Below the pieces are notes generated by a model. The model was given only the letters and a program-made list of their open reading frames with translations. It did no database searches and was not told the DNA's origin. This document shows positions 27,514 through 36,357 of a stretch of DNA of 64,000 bases, one piece after another. Numbering within the stretch: the stretch's first letter is position 1; the number at the start of each line of letters is the position of its first letter. Origin of the DNA: Thermoplasmata archaeon (GTDB taxonomy: Archaea > Thermoplasmatota > Thermoplasmata > Thermoplasmatales > Thermoplasmataceae); contig JAJYRA010000034.1 in NCBI GenBank assembly GCA_021794355.1, forward strand, positions 1 to 64,000, written 5' to 3'. The position numbers and the translations under genes are program-made.

Positions 27514-27521
27514 GGTCTCTC

Positions 27522-28340
27522 TTAGAGGGAATTGACCGTAAAGGAATATCCAAAGGGCCACACCTCATTGGGAAGTAATTCCTTCAATCCTGTTCCAGTC
27601 CTGAAGGCATTCACTTCTGATTTCATGGGTTCTACAGCCACGGACCTTCCATCACTGTATTTTCCATCATAAACCATGAAATATCCAGAATTCGTGGTTT
27701 CTAAAACATAGGTGAAATAATCTCCCTTAATCTGAATATTGCCTTCATACTTGAAACAGTCATCATAGGTATGCACATCGCTTTTTCCAAAATGCCTGTA
27801 ATATTCTGAGTAATTCCCAGAGGGAAAGTATTTATCTTTCTTCAGGGATTTTAGAGGTCTCCTATGAAGATATACCTCCCAGTTTGACCCCGTCAGGAAG
27901 TAGGGATGAAACCCAGGGCTTAAGGGAGCTGAAACTTCTCCCCTATTGGTGAAGGTTGCCAGTTCACAGAATCTATTTTCATCCACACATATATGGATCT
28001 GTACGTCCACATCAAATGGATAAGACTCGTTTGACAGGTTTTGTGTCATTGTAACCGAATCTGTGTCACGCTCCTCCACATTCCATATAAGTTCCTTAGC
28101 ATATCCATGGATGGAGTTTCCATCCCTATCCTTAGGGAAATTGTATTCTTTTCCATTCCATTCATAGGTTCCATATTCTATCCTGTTTGCGTAGGGTATG
28201 AGAGGAGCACACCCACCATGGGTCATATGGCCATCACCCGTAGGCTTAATGACATCATTCCCTTTGAATTGCACCCTATTTACATGGCATCCGCGGGAAT
28301 CTATTTGGGCCATCATGGAACCGTGTTCAATAGTTATCAT
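27522..28340 (-). CDS. Aldose 1-epimerase (mutarotase) family protein
   Basis: Interconverts alpha and beta anomers of sugars. The 272-residue galactose-mutarotase fold shows HGGCAPLIPYANRI (about 41-54), SIHGYAKELIW (about 76-86, active-site His) and SPGFHPYFL (about 141-149, second His). It would act on the sugar released by the nearby GH31 enzyme. It overlaps the small gene upstream by four bases (ATGA), the last member of a co-directional group of genes running from 29.2 kb. Confidence 0.88.
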   Translation of the reverse strand: MITIEHGSMMAQIDSRGCHVNRVQFKGNDVIKPTGDGHMTHGGCAPLIPYANRIEYGTYEWNGKEYNFPKDRDGNSIHGYAKELIWNVEERDTDSVTMTQNLSNESYPFDVDVQIHICVDENRFCELATFTNRGEVSAPLSPGFHPYFLTGSNWEVYLHRRPLKSLKKDKYFPSGNYSEYYRHFGKSDVHTYDDCFKYEGNIQIKGDYFTYVLETTNSGYFMVYDGKYSDGRSVAVEPMKSEVNAFRTGTGLKELLPNEVWPFGYSFTVNSL

Positions 28341-28534
28341 TCCTGGTCCCCATCAGGAACAAATCTTATAACTTTTAGTTCCGGTTCACTTTTTTTAAGT
28401 ATTTCGTGGAAGGCCTTCCCTGTTTCCATGGATTCTTTACATAACTCAATTGTTTCCAGCAGTGATAGAAGCCTTCGAGATCCATCCCTCCTGATAATGA
28501 GAGCCCTCCCCAGATCAGAGCAATCAATTCCCAT
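28337..28534 (-). CDS. Small hypothetical protein
   Basis: A 65-residue soluble protein (RALIIRRDGSRRLLSLLETIELC) with an acidic C-terminus. It overlaps the NfeD-like gene upstream by 11 bases and the epimerase downstream by four, which supports translation as part of the operon. No family recognised. Confidence 0.6.
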   Translation of the reverse strand: MGIDCSDLGRALIIRRDGSRRLLSLLETIELCKESMETGKAFHEILKKSEPELKVIRFVPDGDQE

Positions 28535-28838
28535 CTTTTATCTCCTCAACAAGTAAATTAAGACCCATCACGTCCTTTATAATTACATTTTCTCCCACAT
28601 CTGGTCTATCATTTCCTGTATATTTTGCATTCCAGTTCTGTCCGTCCACCCTGACAACCATGTTCGTTCCATTATCACGAACAATCTGTCCTACCTTTCC
28701 TATGAGGCTCTTTGTTCCGGTAACAGACTTTCCACCCCTTGGATACCACAATATTAACCTGTAAAACCATGCCCCCAGGAAGAAGAAGCCTATGGCTACT
28801 AATATTATTGATAGGTAAAAAACACTACTTGAAATCAT
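28524..28838 (-). CDS. NfeD-like membrane protein, copy A
   Basis: A 104-residue protein: one N-terminal membrane helix (FYLSIILVAIGFFFLGAWFYRL) and a C-terminal OB-fold domain of the NfeD type (SLIGKVGQIV, RVDGQNWNAK, VMGLNLLVEE). NfeD proteins partner with stomatins and serine proteases at membranes; no stomatin gene is nearby. ATG at 28838, with a TTAAATAATT box about 21 bp upstream. It has a tandem paralogue next to it with a nearly identical central segment. Confidence 0.82.
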   Translation of the reverse strand: MISSSVFYLSIILVAIGFFFLGAWFYRLILWYPRGGKSVTGTKSLIGKVGQIVRDNGTNMVVRVDGQNWNAKYTGNDRPDVGENVIIKDVMGLNLLVEEIKDGN

Positions 28839-28869
28839 GGCATAGTATGGAGGCGTAATTATTTAACAT

Positions 28870-29208
28870 TTAGGAAACAAAACTCTCTTTAATCTTTTTA
28901 TCAGAATGATAAAGCTCTACCATAAGATTTAGACCCTTTATGGCCACCACTCTAACTCTTTCTCCCACTTCCGGTCTTTTGGACCCGTTAAATTTGGCAT
29001 TCCAGTTCTGTCCGTCCACTCTGACAACCATGTTCGTTCCATTATCACGAACAATCTGTCCTACCTTTCCTATGAGGCTCTTTGTTCCGGTAACAGGTTT
29101 ACCTCCCCTCGGATACCATGAGACCACCTGGTAAAACCATGCTCCTAGGAAAAAGAAACCTATGGCTGCAAGCAAAAGGGACAGGTAATATACACTATCT
29201 TGAATCGT
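28870..29208 (-). CDS. NfeD-like membrane protein, copy B, with altered start codon
   Basis: Tandem paralogue of copy A with the same helix-plus-OB layout. Aligned codon by codon, the ATG of copy A corresponds to ACG at 29208 here, followed by ATT (29205). The first canonical start is TTG at 29175, which would remove ten residues of the membrane helix. The TTAAATAATT promoter box is kept about 22 bp before the ACG. Either a non-canonical start is used, the shorter protein is made, or the copy is dying. The coordinates include the full homologous frame. Confidence 0.65.
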   Translation of the reverse strand, partial: TIQDSVYYLSLLLAAIGFFFLGAWFYQVVSWYPRGGKPVTGTKSLIGKVGQIVRDNGTNMVVRVDGQNWNAKFNGSKRPEVGERVRVVAIKGLNLMVELYHSDKKIKESFVS

Positions 29209-29944
29209 GGCTCTTTATCACCAGGCAATTATTTAAGTTTCATGTTTTTAAGCATGAATATTTCACATCTTCGTTCATCTGTTTCCACTATTTCTGTTGA
29301 TCTTTCCGACATGAGAACCATGGATCAACAGTCGATAGTGCGCAGGGATCTCAGAGAATCACTCGATTCATTCTGGAATAATTGAATTCAGTTAAAAGAT
29401 AGGGTGGTCCCCCCATTCTAACACGAAATAATGGGAAAAGTGTTTTTTTGAACAAGGCTTTCAATTTTCAAAAAAAAACATTTTACTACGGTGGAAATAG
29501 ATGGTTGATATTACTATAACCTTCTAATCACATTACTCAAATTATTCAATAGATAGTTTTTATCTCTCATTTCATTATTGTATGTATTCTCGGTCAATGA
29601 ATTACTGATCTTTATTTTTATTGCTTTATCAACCAGATTCAAAGCATTCTTTCCCACTTTTGCTCTTATGTTTTCTTGCAGTTGTTAGCATAACTGGTAA
29701 TTACGTAACACGTTTTGATTGCTTCTTAATCCGGTATTTTCTGTAAGAAACGATGCAAAATATGATTATAATATCAACTATATATAAACGTCATAAACAT
29801 TTTAACAAAGTTTATTAGTAGTAGTATAATTATAATAATAATCATAGACAGGATTAGTACTTTAAGCATAATAGAAATATATTAGCATTGGTGATTAAAA
29901 TTGGGAGTAAGTAAAAGTGTATTTAACTAAATAAGGGAGAAATA
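29209..29944. other. AT-rich intergenic region carrying a MITE copy
   Basis: Holds the 311-bp miniature element at 29486-29796 plus AT-rich flanks. Short plus-strand frames at 29200-29385 have no support. The last 148 bp contain repeated TAATAATA-type sequence and the possible promoter of the broken YwgA-like gene. Confidence 0.55.
29486..29796. mobile_element. Miniature inverted-repeat element (MITE), copy 2
   Basis: 311 bp, about 80 % identical by eye to the element at 38348-38659 along its whole length. The termini are degenerate inverted repeats (CTACGGTGG on the left, ACGTCATAA on the right). It is flanked by an exact 8-bp direct repeat ACATTTTA at 29478-29485 and 29797-29804, the duplicated target site. 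No coding capacity. A non-autonomous transposon needing a transposase in trans. Confidence 0.82.
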
Positions 29945-30459
29945 ATGAGAGGCAACAACAAAAGAGTAATTGAATATTTGCAATATTTGGGTTTAGAGTA
30001 CGATATAGATGATTATGAATCTCGATTCGTAATCCAAAAGACTGTCTTTATATTGGTCTGCCCTTGTCGTATGAATTTGCTTTCTGGAAAGAGGGAACTT
30101 ATTCAAAAGAACTAGCGACCGACTACTATGGCAACAAAGAGAAATTCATTAGTAAAGATACCCAATTTACCCTTGATAACTATGAAAAAGAGATTCTTGA
30201 CAGGTATAGAAGTGTTATGGACTATGACAGAACTCTACTGGAGGCGGTTTCTACGGTATTATTTTTTGAATTGCAATATGAAAACTTGAATAATGTAATT
30301 GCAAAATTCAAAGAAGTAAAACCACACATTTCAGTGAGAGAGATCATGGTTGCACAAAACAAATCCAAAACGCTAAAATTTAAAAAGGAGTTCTTAACAC
30401 CGGAAATGAAGAGGGAAATCACCCTCTGGGAGTCTATAAATGACGGCTCAGTTCAATGA
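29945..30459 (+). pseudogene. YwgA-like protein gene broken by a frameshift
   Basis: From ATG 29945 the frame encodes MRGNNKRVIEYLQYLGLEY, then SRFVIQKTVFIL, and then runs to an early stop. The continuation GLPLSYEFAFWKEGTYSKELATDYY lies in the next frame up to 30459. Joined, they give the R-x2-QK-x-V-x-L and G-x-Y-S-x-EL pattern of YwgA-type proteins, whose exact role is unknown but which often sit near mobile genes. The join near 30050-30062 also lacks a few residues, so a small deletion is likely. Sequencing error is the alternative. Confidence 0.55.
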
Positions 30460-30464
30460 AGTTA

Positions 30465-30935
30465 AGTCAGGCGCCATAGTGCAGTCTATATCTCTATAAG
30501 ACCAGTTAGAGATAGGACTAACCTATGAAAGAACCTGAAATCATAGTAGCAAATCGGACATATCGGTTTAGTAATCATCGATGTGAAAGCTCCGAGGACA
30601 AAGCACCCGTGGGCGAAAGCTCAGGCCGTACAGGGGTGCGAGCAAGCAACCTGGCCACAACATTAAGTCAATTCTGCATCACCGTGATGGCCACCACACG
30701 AGCACGGTTCAAGTGGAGAATTAAGTGCGACGAGCCTTTTATTCCGTGGCGAACTCAGTACATTCAGGCAAGACGGGTATGTGCACCTGAATGGCACTTC
30801 TATGTAGGGGAAGTAGCAAGGTTGCAAGGTCTTATAGGCAAAGCATGGAGTATCCCGATTCCATCCAGAGCCAAGAAGGGAAAGGTATGTTTATCGCTTC
30901 TATGGACCATATTTTTAATCTTATGTAATGAAAGA
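30465..30935 (+). ncRNA. GC-rich candidate structured RNA
   Basis: A GC-rich island (63 % in 30601-30660 by count, against an AT-rich surround) with several hairpins: TATCTCTA/TAGAGATA near 30487-30512; CATATCG/CGATGTG near 30558-30584 (with G-T pairs); GCACCC/GGGGTGC enclosing GGGC-GAAA-GCTC with a tetraloop near 30604-30641; and a perfect CATTCAGG/CCTGAATG near 30762-30794. A frame of 154 codons runs through it (30525-30989), but its Trp/Cys-rich product is unlike a protein. I could not match it to RNase P RNA, SRP RNA, 5S rRNA or a complete group II intron domain V. Strand and ends are uncertain. Confidence 0.5.
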
Positions 30936-30944
30936 GCTATTAGA

Positions 30945-31364
30945 CTACATTTTTCTGGACTTCTGCTCCACATAAGGTGGTTTATATAAAATACTCATTG
31001 CACCACCAATGAGTACAAGAATAAATCCTATCAGGAGACCCCCCTCGCTTCCTGGAAGAGATAAAAGTGCCATGAGGACGCCCAATCCCCCCATGGATTT
31101 ACTCATACTCTCTTTAAAAAACATGACAAGAGAAGCTGAAATTTCTATTAAAGGGGGAATTATGCCGGTTCCAATTTCAATTAAAAGATTATTGGACTTG
31201 TTTATATTTCCGGTTATTACGGATAAATAAACAATAACAATCGATACGATCATTGTTACAATGGAACCAGCAAGCATTACCGTGGCAGCATCCCTATTCT
31301 GCCTGAAATATGAAAAAAATCTTGATAAAAATCTGCCTATCTTCCTGTTCCTTTCGCTGACCAT
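30945..31364 (-). CDS. Membrane protein of unknown function
   Basis: A 139-residue protein with a basic N-terminus (RFLSRFFSYFRQNR) and three to four membrane helices, the last ending in KPPYVEQKSRKM. It starts one base after the CobY-like gene stop (TAATATG), so it closes a three-gene operon with the PEBP and nucleotidyltransferase genes. No family recognised. Confidence 0.65.
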   Translation of the reverse strand: MVSERNRKIGRFLSRFFSYFRQNRDAATVMLAGSIVTMIVSIVIVYLSVITGNINKSNNLLIEIGTGIIPPLIEISASLVMFFKESMSKSMGGLGVLMALLSLPGSEGGLLIGFILVLIGGAMSILYKPPYVEQKSRKM

Positions 31365-31365
31365 A

Positions 31366-31917
31366 TTAGATCTTTTGGGTTTTAAGTCTGTTCAAAATGA
31401 GGAAAAAATCCTCCACTGTATTTATATTGTATGCATCTTTCTCCGACACATTATACGAAAAGAAATCTTCATTTTTTATGGACTCCGGACTGGAAAAAAA
31501 TACACTGACGCCACAAAATGTGCCTTCTATGAGAAGAGACGTAATACCCTTACCATTTTTCTTTGCTTCATTCAGGAAATTTTCAATCACTTCCTGCGAT
31601 CTGAAATATACATCTCCTGGAATAACCAGTATGGGAAAACTGTTAACCACCTTCAATACCTTTCCTAAATCTTGGGAATATCCCTCACCCTCACTCCATA
31701 GAATCTTCATTTTTTCCGCAAAATATTTTTCAGTTATATCATTATTTGGTGCAACAATCAGGTAAACAGGTTTAACCAACGGTTCAAGAAGTTTAGCATT
31801 TCTCCCTATGAGGGTTTCCCCTCTTATCATCAGGAGTCCCTTGTCAGGCATGTTCATTCTTGTTCCTATTCCTCCTGCCATAATGAGCAGTGGAATCTTA
31901 CCATCATTCGTTTCCAT
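31366..31917 (-). CDS. cobY: CobY-like GTP:adenosylcobinamide-phosphate guanylyltransferase
   Basis: A 183-residue nucleotidyltransferase with the Rossmann-like signature LLIMAGGIGTRM-x3-DKGLL (residues about 10-29). The details fit archaeal CobY, which transfers GMP to adenosylcobinamide phosphate in B12 nucleotide-loop assembly, rather than MobA: the GEGYSQDLGKVL segment and the C-terminal YNINTVEDFFLIL. No other cobalamin genes are visible, so a role in salvage or in another NMP transfer remains possible. It overlaps the PEBP gene by 14 bases. Confidence 0.7.
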   Translation of the reverse strand: METNDGKIPLLIMAGGIGTRMNMPDKGLLMIRGETLIGRNAKLLEPLVKPVYLIVAPNNDITEKYFAEKMKILWSEGEGYSQDLGKVLKVVNSFPILVIPGDVYFRSQEVIENFLNEAKKNGKGITSLLIEGTFCGVSVFFSSPESIKNEDFFSYNVSEKDAYNINTVEDFFLILNRLKTQKI

Positions 31918-32368
31918 AGGTAAACATCCAGGTAACCTTCTTCACCATCAGAACCTCACACAGTTTCCTCATTGCTTCTCTATCCACAGTTTCTGAGTCG
32001 TTAAGAGGTCTTACCAATGCATATAACGTGAAAGTATATTTATGCGTTTTCCTTCCATGGGGACAGGGACCTCCATATCCGTTATTACCAAAATCGTTCT
32101 TAAGCTGAATCCAGCCTTCGTCTGTCTTTTCGCCATTAGGAACATTCTCATGAATGGTTCCAACTGAAGATTGGATGTTCCTCAAGCACCAGTGGTTGAA
32201 TGTCTTTTTTGGAGCATCCGGGTCATCCATGAAAAGGACGATTTCCTTGGTTGATGAAGGGGCGTCTTTCCATTTCACCTCAGGTGAAATATTCTGGCCT
32301 TTGCACGTGTACTTATCCGGAATCCTCTCACCATATTTGATTCCACCAACCAGCATTTCAAATGACAT
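31904..32368 (-). CDS. PEBP/YbhB-family protein
   Basis: A 154-residue phosphatidylethanolamine-binding-protein (Raf kinase inhibitor-like) fold. The ligand-binding motifs are clear: FMDDPDAPKKTFNHWCLRNI (about 45-64) and GPCPHGRKTHKYTFTLYAL (about 99-117). Prokaryotic members bind small anionic ligands; their physiological role is mostly unknown. First gene of a three-gene operon with the CobY-like enzyme and a membrane protein. Confidence 0.9.
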   Translation of the reverse strand: MSFEMLVGGIKYGERIPDKYTCKGQNISPEVKWKDAPSSTKEIVLFMDDPDAPKKTFNHWCLRNIQSSVGTIHENVPNGEKTDEGWIQLKNDFGNNGYGGPCPHGRKTHKYTFTLYALVRPLNDSETVDREAMRKLCEVLMVKKVTWMFTYGNE

Positions 32369-32487
32369 AGAACTGTATGTTTCTGATGTTTAATATTTTT
32401 TAGTTTTATTCGAACAATGTTCAGGACCGGTTATTTCTTTATTCTCCCTGAAATAGTTATTAAACGTGCCAAACCAAACTAAATTTA

Positions 32488-33300
32488 TCAAATCGTAGAA
32501 TCCAAAATTCTTGCATAATCAAAATTCAGGAATAATTCCATGTTCTTAAGATTTAGGGCAGCCATATTCTCGATTTCATTGGAGTCTGGCATAAAGGGCA
32601 TAACCATACAGTATGGCGAATTCATTTGCAGTTCCGAAAAATCAACCAATCTTGAACAAAAAACCTCTTCATCGTTCCATCCAATCCTCTCCAGCAATAT
32701 GACCGGGATCTCAAAAACCAGATCCATCTGGGGATCGTCAGACATCTTCCTGAAAATCTGTTGAACCCTTTCCGCGTCAAGATTTTTACTATCTATCAGA
32801 TCGATCAATATGGTCGTATGCAACCTGTTTTTCAGGTTTGAGAAAATTTTTTGCAGAGGACTCCTGGGTACGAAGTTGTCCTGTATGTCAGGTATTGAAA
32901 CTATATTTCCAGTTCTGTATGAAGATAGACCCGTTCTTCCTGGGATGGCACTTAAGATGGACGAATTCTCAAATATTTTGTAAGAAATTCCATTTTCTCT
33001 GCAGTATCGAAGAATGGAGAAGTGAGTTGTTGATACCATGGCATCTCCCGACACGATCAGAGCAACCTGACCCGCTGATTTATCGATAAACGAGAAATCT
33101 TCAACATCTTGACGTCCCAGAAAAGTAACAGTCTTTCCGACGGAAGAAGTTAATTCATCCTTAAAGTCAGAAGGAAAAATTGCCGTATATCCATCCACGA
33201 AGATGAAATCGCATTTTTTTAGGGTACCCATCTCATCAGAGCTCAGGCTTTTAACACCCCTGAGTCCAGCACCCATAAGATAAAACGCCTTAGTATTCAA
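32488..33300 (-). CDS. dphB: Diphthine synthase
   Basis: S-adenosylmethionine-dependent methyltransferase that methylates the modified histidine of elongation factor 2 on the way to diphthamide. The tetrapyrrole-methylase-like fold shows YLMGAGLRG at the N-terminus, [13 protein letters not shown] (about 84-96, SAM site) and [11 protein letters not shown]. The start is TTG at 33300, within the last codons of enolase (11-base overlap) and preceded by GGAAG. The 270-residue length is normal. Confidence 0.92.
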   Translation of the reverse strand: MNTKAFYLMGAGLRGVKSLSSDEMGTLKKCDFIFVDGYTAIFPSDFKDELTSSVGKTVTFLGRQDVEDFSFIDKSAGQVALIVSGDAMVSTTHFSILRYCRENGISYKIFENSSILSAIPGRTGLSSYRTGNIVSIPDIQDNFVPRSPLQKIFSNLKNRLHTTILIDLIDSKNLDAERVQQIFRKMSDDPQMDLVFEIPVILLERIGWNDEEVFCSRLVDFSELQMNSPYCMVMPFMPDSNEIENMAALNLKNMELFLNFDYARILDSTI

Positions 33301-34507
33301 TTTCTTCCTGTATCCTTACCAGTTCGTTTAGCTTTGCCAACCTTTCACCACCTATAGTTCCGCTCTTTATGAATGTGGACGAAAATGCAAGTGAAAGATG
33401 AGCTATGAAATCGTCAGTGGTCTCCCCGCTTCTGTGTGAAATGACATTCTTCATGGATGCCTCGGTGGCAGTCCTTACAGCATCCCATGTATCTGTAAGT
33501 GTGCCAATTTGATTCACCTTGATGAGGACACCGTTGGTAGCCTTGAGCTCAATTCCTCTTCTTATTCTGGCTGAATTTGTGGTGTAAAGATCATCTCCAA
33601 CGATCAGCGCATTATTTCCAAGGGACTTGGTTATGGCGGCATGGCCTTCAAAATCGGTCTCATCCATAGGATCCTCAATAAAATAAAAGCCGTAATTCTT
33701 GTGTGCATCAAGGATGTACTGTATCTGTTCTCCCTGGTCCCTCTTCTTCTCCCTGTATACATATTTCCCTTTTTCATAGAAACTTGAAGCCGCTGCGTCA
33801 AAGCCCAGAATTGTTTTCACCTTTCTTTCCTCTGACACCTCATCTGCTGCATCTTTCAGTAGTTGCATTGCTTCCTCATCGCTGATGGATAGGACCCACG
33901 CCCTTTCGTCACCAACACCAATGCTCACATTTTTCATAATTTCCTTTGCCTTCTGGCCTATTCTCTTATGAATGAGGGAATTTATTTCTATGGCCTCCAG
34001 GAATGAGGAAGAGTCATTGGAAACAAGAAATTCCTGAAAGGTCGTCCCATTTATGGCATGTTTACCACCACCAATCACATTACCTATGGGTTTTGGTGCT
34101 TTCATCCTGAAGTTTCCCCCCACGTACCTGTACAGTGGAATACCTATTTCTCTGGATACAGCCTTCGCAAGGGCAATGGAAAGAGCGGTGGATACATTAC
34201 CACCCATTGCAGCGAAATTTTCTGTTCCGTCTATACTTTTGAGTAATTTATCAAATCCAACCTGATTTAACCCATTAAAATTCTTTAATGATTCACGCAC
34301 ATTTCTGTTAAAGTAACTGAGACTCTCTTCTGCATTTCCATCCCTGAATGGTATAACTTCAGTTGCCCCCGTGCTGGCTCCTGACGGTGCAGAGCAGACT
34401 CCGGTTGATCCAGATTTTAAGACCACTGTGGCTTCAACGGTCTTGTTGCCCCTTGAATCCAGTATAATTCTCAAACTCGTATTTGAAATGTTCAATTTAT
34501 CTTCCAT
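33290..34507 (-). CDS. eno: Enolase
   Basis: Dehydrates 2-phosphoglycerate to phosphoenolpyruvate in the lower glycolytic or Entner-Doudoroff pathway. The 405-residue protein has the N-terminal [10 protein letters not shown] loop, metal ligands in [22 protein letters not shown] and [10 protein letters not shown], the catalytic Lys in [13 protein letters not shown], and the C-terminal [15 protein letters not shown] signature. ATG at 34507. Fifth gene of the lonB operon; it overlaps dphB. Confidence 0.96.
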   Translation of the reverse strand: MEDKLNISNTSLRIILDSRGNKTVEATVVLKSGSTGVCSAPSGASTGATEVIPFRDGNAEESLSYFNRNVRESLKNFNGLNQVGFDKLLKSIDGTENFAAMGGNVSTALSIALAKAVSREIGIPLYRYVGGNFRMKAPKPIGNVIGGGKHAINGTTFQEFLVSNDSSSFLEAIEINSLIHKRIGQKAKEIMKNVSIGVGDERAWVLSISDEEAMQLLKDAADEVSEERKVKTILGFDAAASSFYEKGKYVYREKKRDQGEQIQYILDAHKNYGFYFIEDPMDETDFEGHAAITKSLGNNALIVGDDLYTTNSARIRRGIELKATNGVLIKVNQIGTLTDTWDAVRTATEASMKNVISHRSGETTDDFIAHLSLAFSSTFIKSGTIGGERLAKLNELVRIQEEIEY

Positions 34508-34530
34508 GACATGAAAGAAATTGAGAGGTA

Positions 34531-35055
34531 TTATAATTTTTCCTTCAATCCATCCTTATATCTTTTGCAGAATGAGGTATAATTATACTTGTAATCTTCC
34601 CACAGTTTCTTGTATTCATCGGTTACATCCTTTATGATTTTTGCAGGGACTCCTCCTGCTATCTTTTCAGTCTCTATTACCTGTTTAGTCTTTACCAGTG
34701 CATGTTCAGCTATAACAGCCCATCTTCCCACAACTGCATAATCAGTGACCGTAGAATGCATTCCTATAACCGCAAAATCATGTATGGTTGCGGTGTGAAT
34801 GACGCAGGAATGACCAAGAGTAACGTGTTTGCCAATGGTTGTTACCTCCCCGGGTCTTGCGTGTATTACCACGTTGTCCTCGACGGCGGTACCGGTACCA
34901 ATTTTTATTGTACCATAATCCCCTCTTATGACAGCTCCAGGCCCAACCCATACCTCTCCTTCAAGTGTTACATCACCGATTATCGTTGCGTCGGGTGAAA
35001 CATAGGAGCCATCTGATATTTTTGGTATCCTACCCTCAAATGTATATACAGTCAT
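34531..35055 (-). CDS. Gamma-class carbonic anhydrase-like hexapeptide-repeat protein, second copy
   Basis: A 174-residue left-handed beta-helix protein closer to the YrdA/PaaY/CaiE group than the copy at 4709. His65, His82 and His87 keep the 17/5-residue spacing of the gamma-CA metal site. The C-terminal helix ([21 protein letters not shown]) is longer and basic. It sits between PfkB kinase and enolase in a central-metabolism operon, one base after the kinase stop. Carbonic anhydrase activity is possible but not shown by sequence. Confidence 0.86.
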   Translation of the reverse strand: MTVYTFEGRIPKISDGSYVSPDATIIGDVTLEGEVWVGPGAVIRGDYGTIKIGTGTAVEDNVVIHARPGEVTTIGKHVTLGHSCVIHTATIHDFAVIGMHSTVTDYAVVGRWAVIAEHALVKTKQVIETEKIAGGVPAKIIKDVTDEYKKLWEDYKYNYTSFCKRYKDGLKEKL

Positions 35056-35056
35056 C

Positions 35057-35959
35057 TTAGGCTATAAATTCAGTCTTTAATTTTTTTGCCATGCTTAATA
35101 CATCTTCAGCGGAAATTTTGAACTCATCAACCCCTGTTTTAACCACATCATAGGAGACAACATTTCCACATTTAACCGCATCCTCTGCACTCATTCCATT
35201 CCTTAGACCAAGGTAGAATCCTGCCCTGAAGGAATCCCCTGCTCCCAGGGTATCTCCACCCTCGTTGATTTCCGCAAAGGGAAACACATGAACATGTTTT
35301 TTTGCGTAAACATCTGCTCCCTGTGAACCTCTTGTTTTTATAACCATATGTTTTTCCCCAACGTAGCTGTTTATTTCCACATTGGTATTTTTGAAGATAA
35401 AATCAATCTCATCCTCGTTGCCCATTATATAATTACAGTTTTCCAGAAAATAGGATAGATCTTCTTTACTATATTTAAAGAATACCTCCTGGGAGGGATC
35501 AAATGCTGACTTCGAATAGTTCGCTTTTTCAATCATTTCAACGTTGAGGTATGGATTTCCCGTTCCTAAATGAAGATAGGAATAATGTTCATCAAGAATT
35601 GCGTAATGATCTGTCTTCATTGGACCTTCAGCAAGGAAATACTTTTGTCTCCTTCCATCGTTTACGGCATAACAAACTGGTCCATATCCACTCTTCACGA
35701 TCCTTACTCCAGCCAGATCTACATTTAATTGACGGAGTCTGTCAATATAACTCCCGTGGCTATTGGACGATACGATGGAATATAACCTGAAGTCAAGTCC
35801 CAGTTCCTGTGCCACTGTTACGAAATTTCCAGCCGTACCTCCAAAGGATTCTGTTACTTCACTGACTGGAAGGGTGACATTATCATTTATCTCATTAACA
35901 CGCAATACAACATCCAGATTTAGATGACCCGTATATGCAAGAAATCTGTTCGAAGTCAT
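35057..35959 (-). CDS. PfkB-family carbohydrate kinase
   Basis: ATP-dependent sugar or nucleoside kinase of the ribokinase fold. The 300-residue protein has the substrate-side GGTAGNFVTVAQELG motif (about 39-53) and the catalytic anion-hole signature GDTLGAGDSFRAGFY (about 242-256). The substrate is not fixed; ribose, adenosine, fructose-6-phosphate and 2-keto-3-deoxygluconate kinases all belong here. It overlaps the upstream unknown gene by four bases (ATGA). Confidence 0.88.
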   Translation of the reverse strand: MTSNRFLAYTGHLNLDVVLRVNEINDNVTLPVSEVTESFGGTAGNFVTVAQELGLDFRLYSIVSSNSHGSYIDRLRQLNVDLAGVRIVKSGYGPVCYAVNDGRRQKYFLAEGPMKTDHYAILDEHYSYLHLGTGNPYLNVEMIEKANYSKSAFDPSQEVFFKYSKEDLSYFLENCNYIMGNEDEIDFIFKNTNVEINSYVGEKHMVIKTRGSQGADVYAKKHVHVFPFAEINEGGDTLGAGDSFRAGFYLGLRNGMSAEDAVKCGNVVSYDVVKTGVDEFKISAEDVLSMAKKLKTEFIA

Positions 35960-36357
35960 TTTTTAATCAACTCAAGTTCGACCATAATCATATCGAAATA
36001 AAATCTCTTTCCCTGATCTCTGAAGTTGTTTATTTTTACAATTCTCACTCCTTGCATTCTTTCCAGCAGTTCGAGGCTCCCCCCATCTCCCACGAAAAAG
36101 CATTCTTTTTGGTCTTTTTCATAACCACCCCTCTCTTTGGCAATGTCGAGTTTCACCTGTCCCGTGATGAGGCATAGAAAATATAAACTCCTGTCTCTTA
36201 TTCTGGTTTTTCTAAAATTTAATGAGCGTGTCCATCCATCACTTATGGCTAAATTTCCTAAGTCCTTTATAAAAAAAGAATGATCAATGGATATTTTTTT
36301 GTCAAGATCTCCTATGGAAACATTTTCAGAGTACACTTTAGCAATTTCAGGCTGCAC
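35956..36357 (-). CDS. Hypothetical protein of the lonB operon
   Basis: A 133-residue soluble protein of mixed alpha/beta appearance ([48 protein letters not shown]). It overlaps lonB by 11 bases and the PfkB kinase by four, so its synthesis is coupled to both. I do not recognise a family. Confidence 0.7.
   Translation of the reverse strand: MQPEIAKVYSENVSIGDLDKKISIDHSFFIKDLGNLAISDGWTRSLNFRKTRIRDRSLYFLCLITGQVKLDIAKERGGYEKDQKECFFVGDGGSLELLERMQGVRIVKINNFRDQGKRFYFDMIMVELELIKK

Noticed and set aside
28337-28534. Antitoxin assignment for the 65-residue protein
   Set aside because: Small size and operon overlap alone do not support it; no partner toxin is seen.
30465-30935. The GC-rich island as RNase P RNA, SRP RNA or a group II intron
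   Set aside because: The universal RNase P core (GAGGAAAGTCC-like), the SRP helix 8 motif and a proper domain V with AGC triad and GNRA-type loop were looked for and not found.
30525-30989. A 154-codon plus-strand frame read as a protein gene
   Set aside because: Its product is rich in Trp, Cys and Arg without a domain pattern, it lies over stable hairpins and high GC, and its end overlaps a real gene on the other strand. An RNA reading is more likely.
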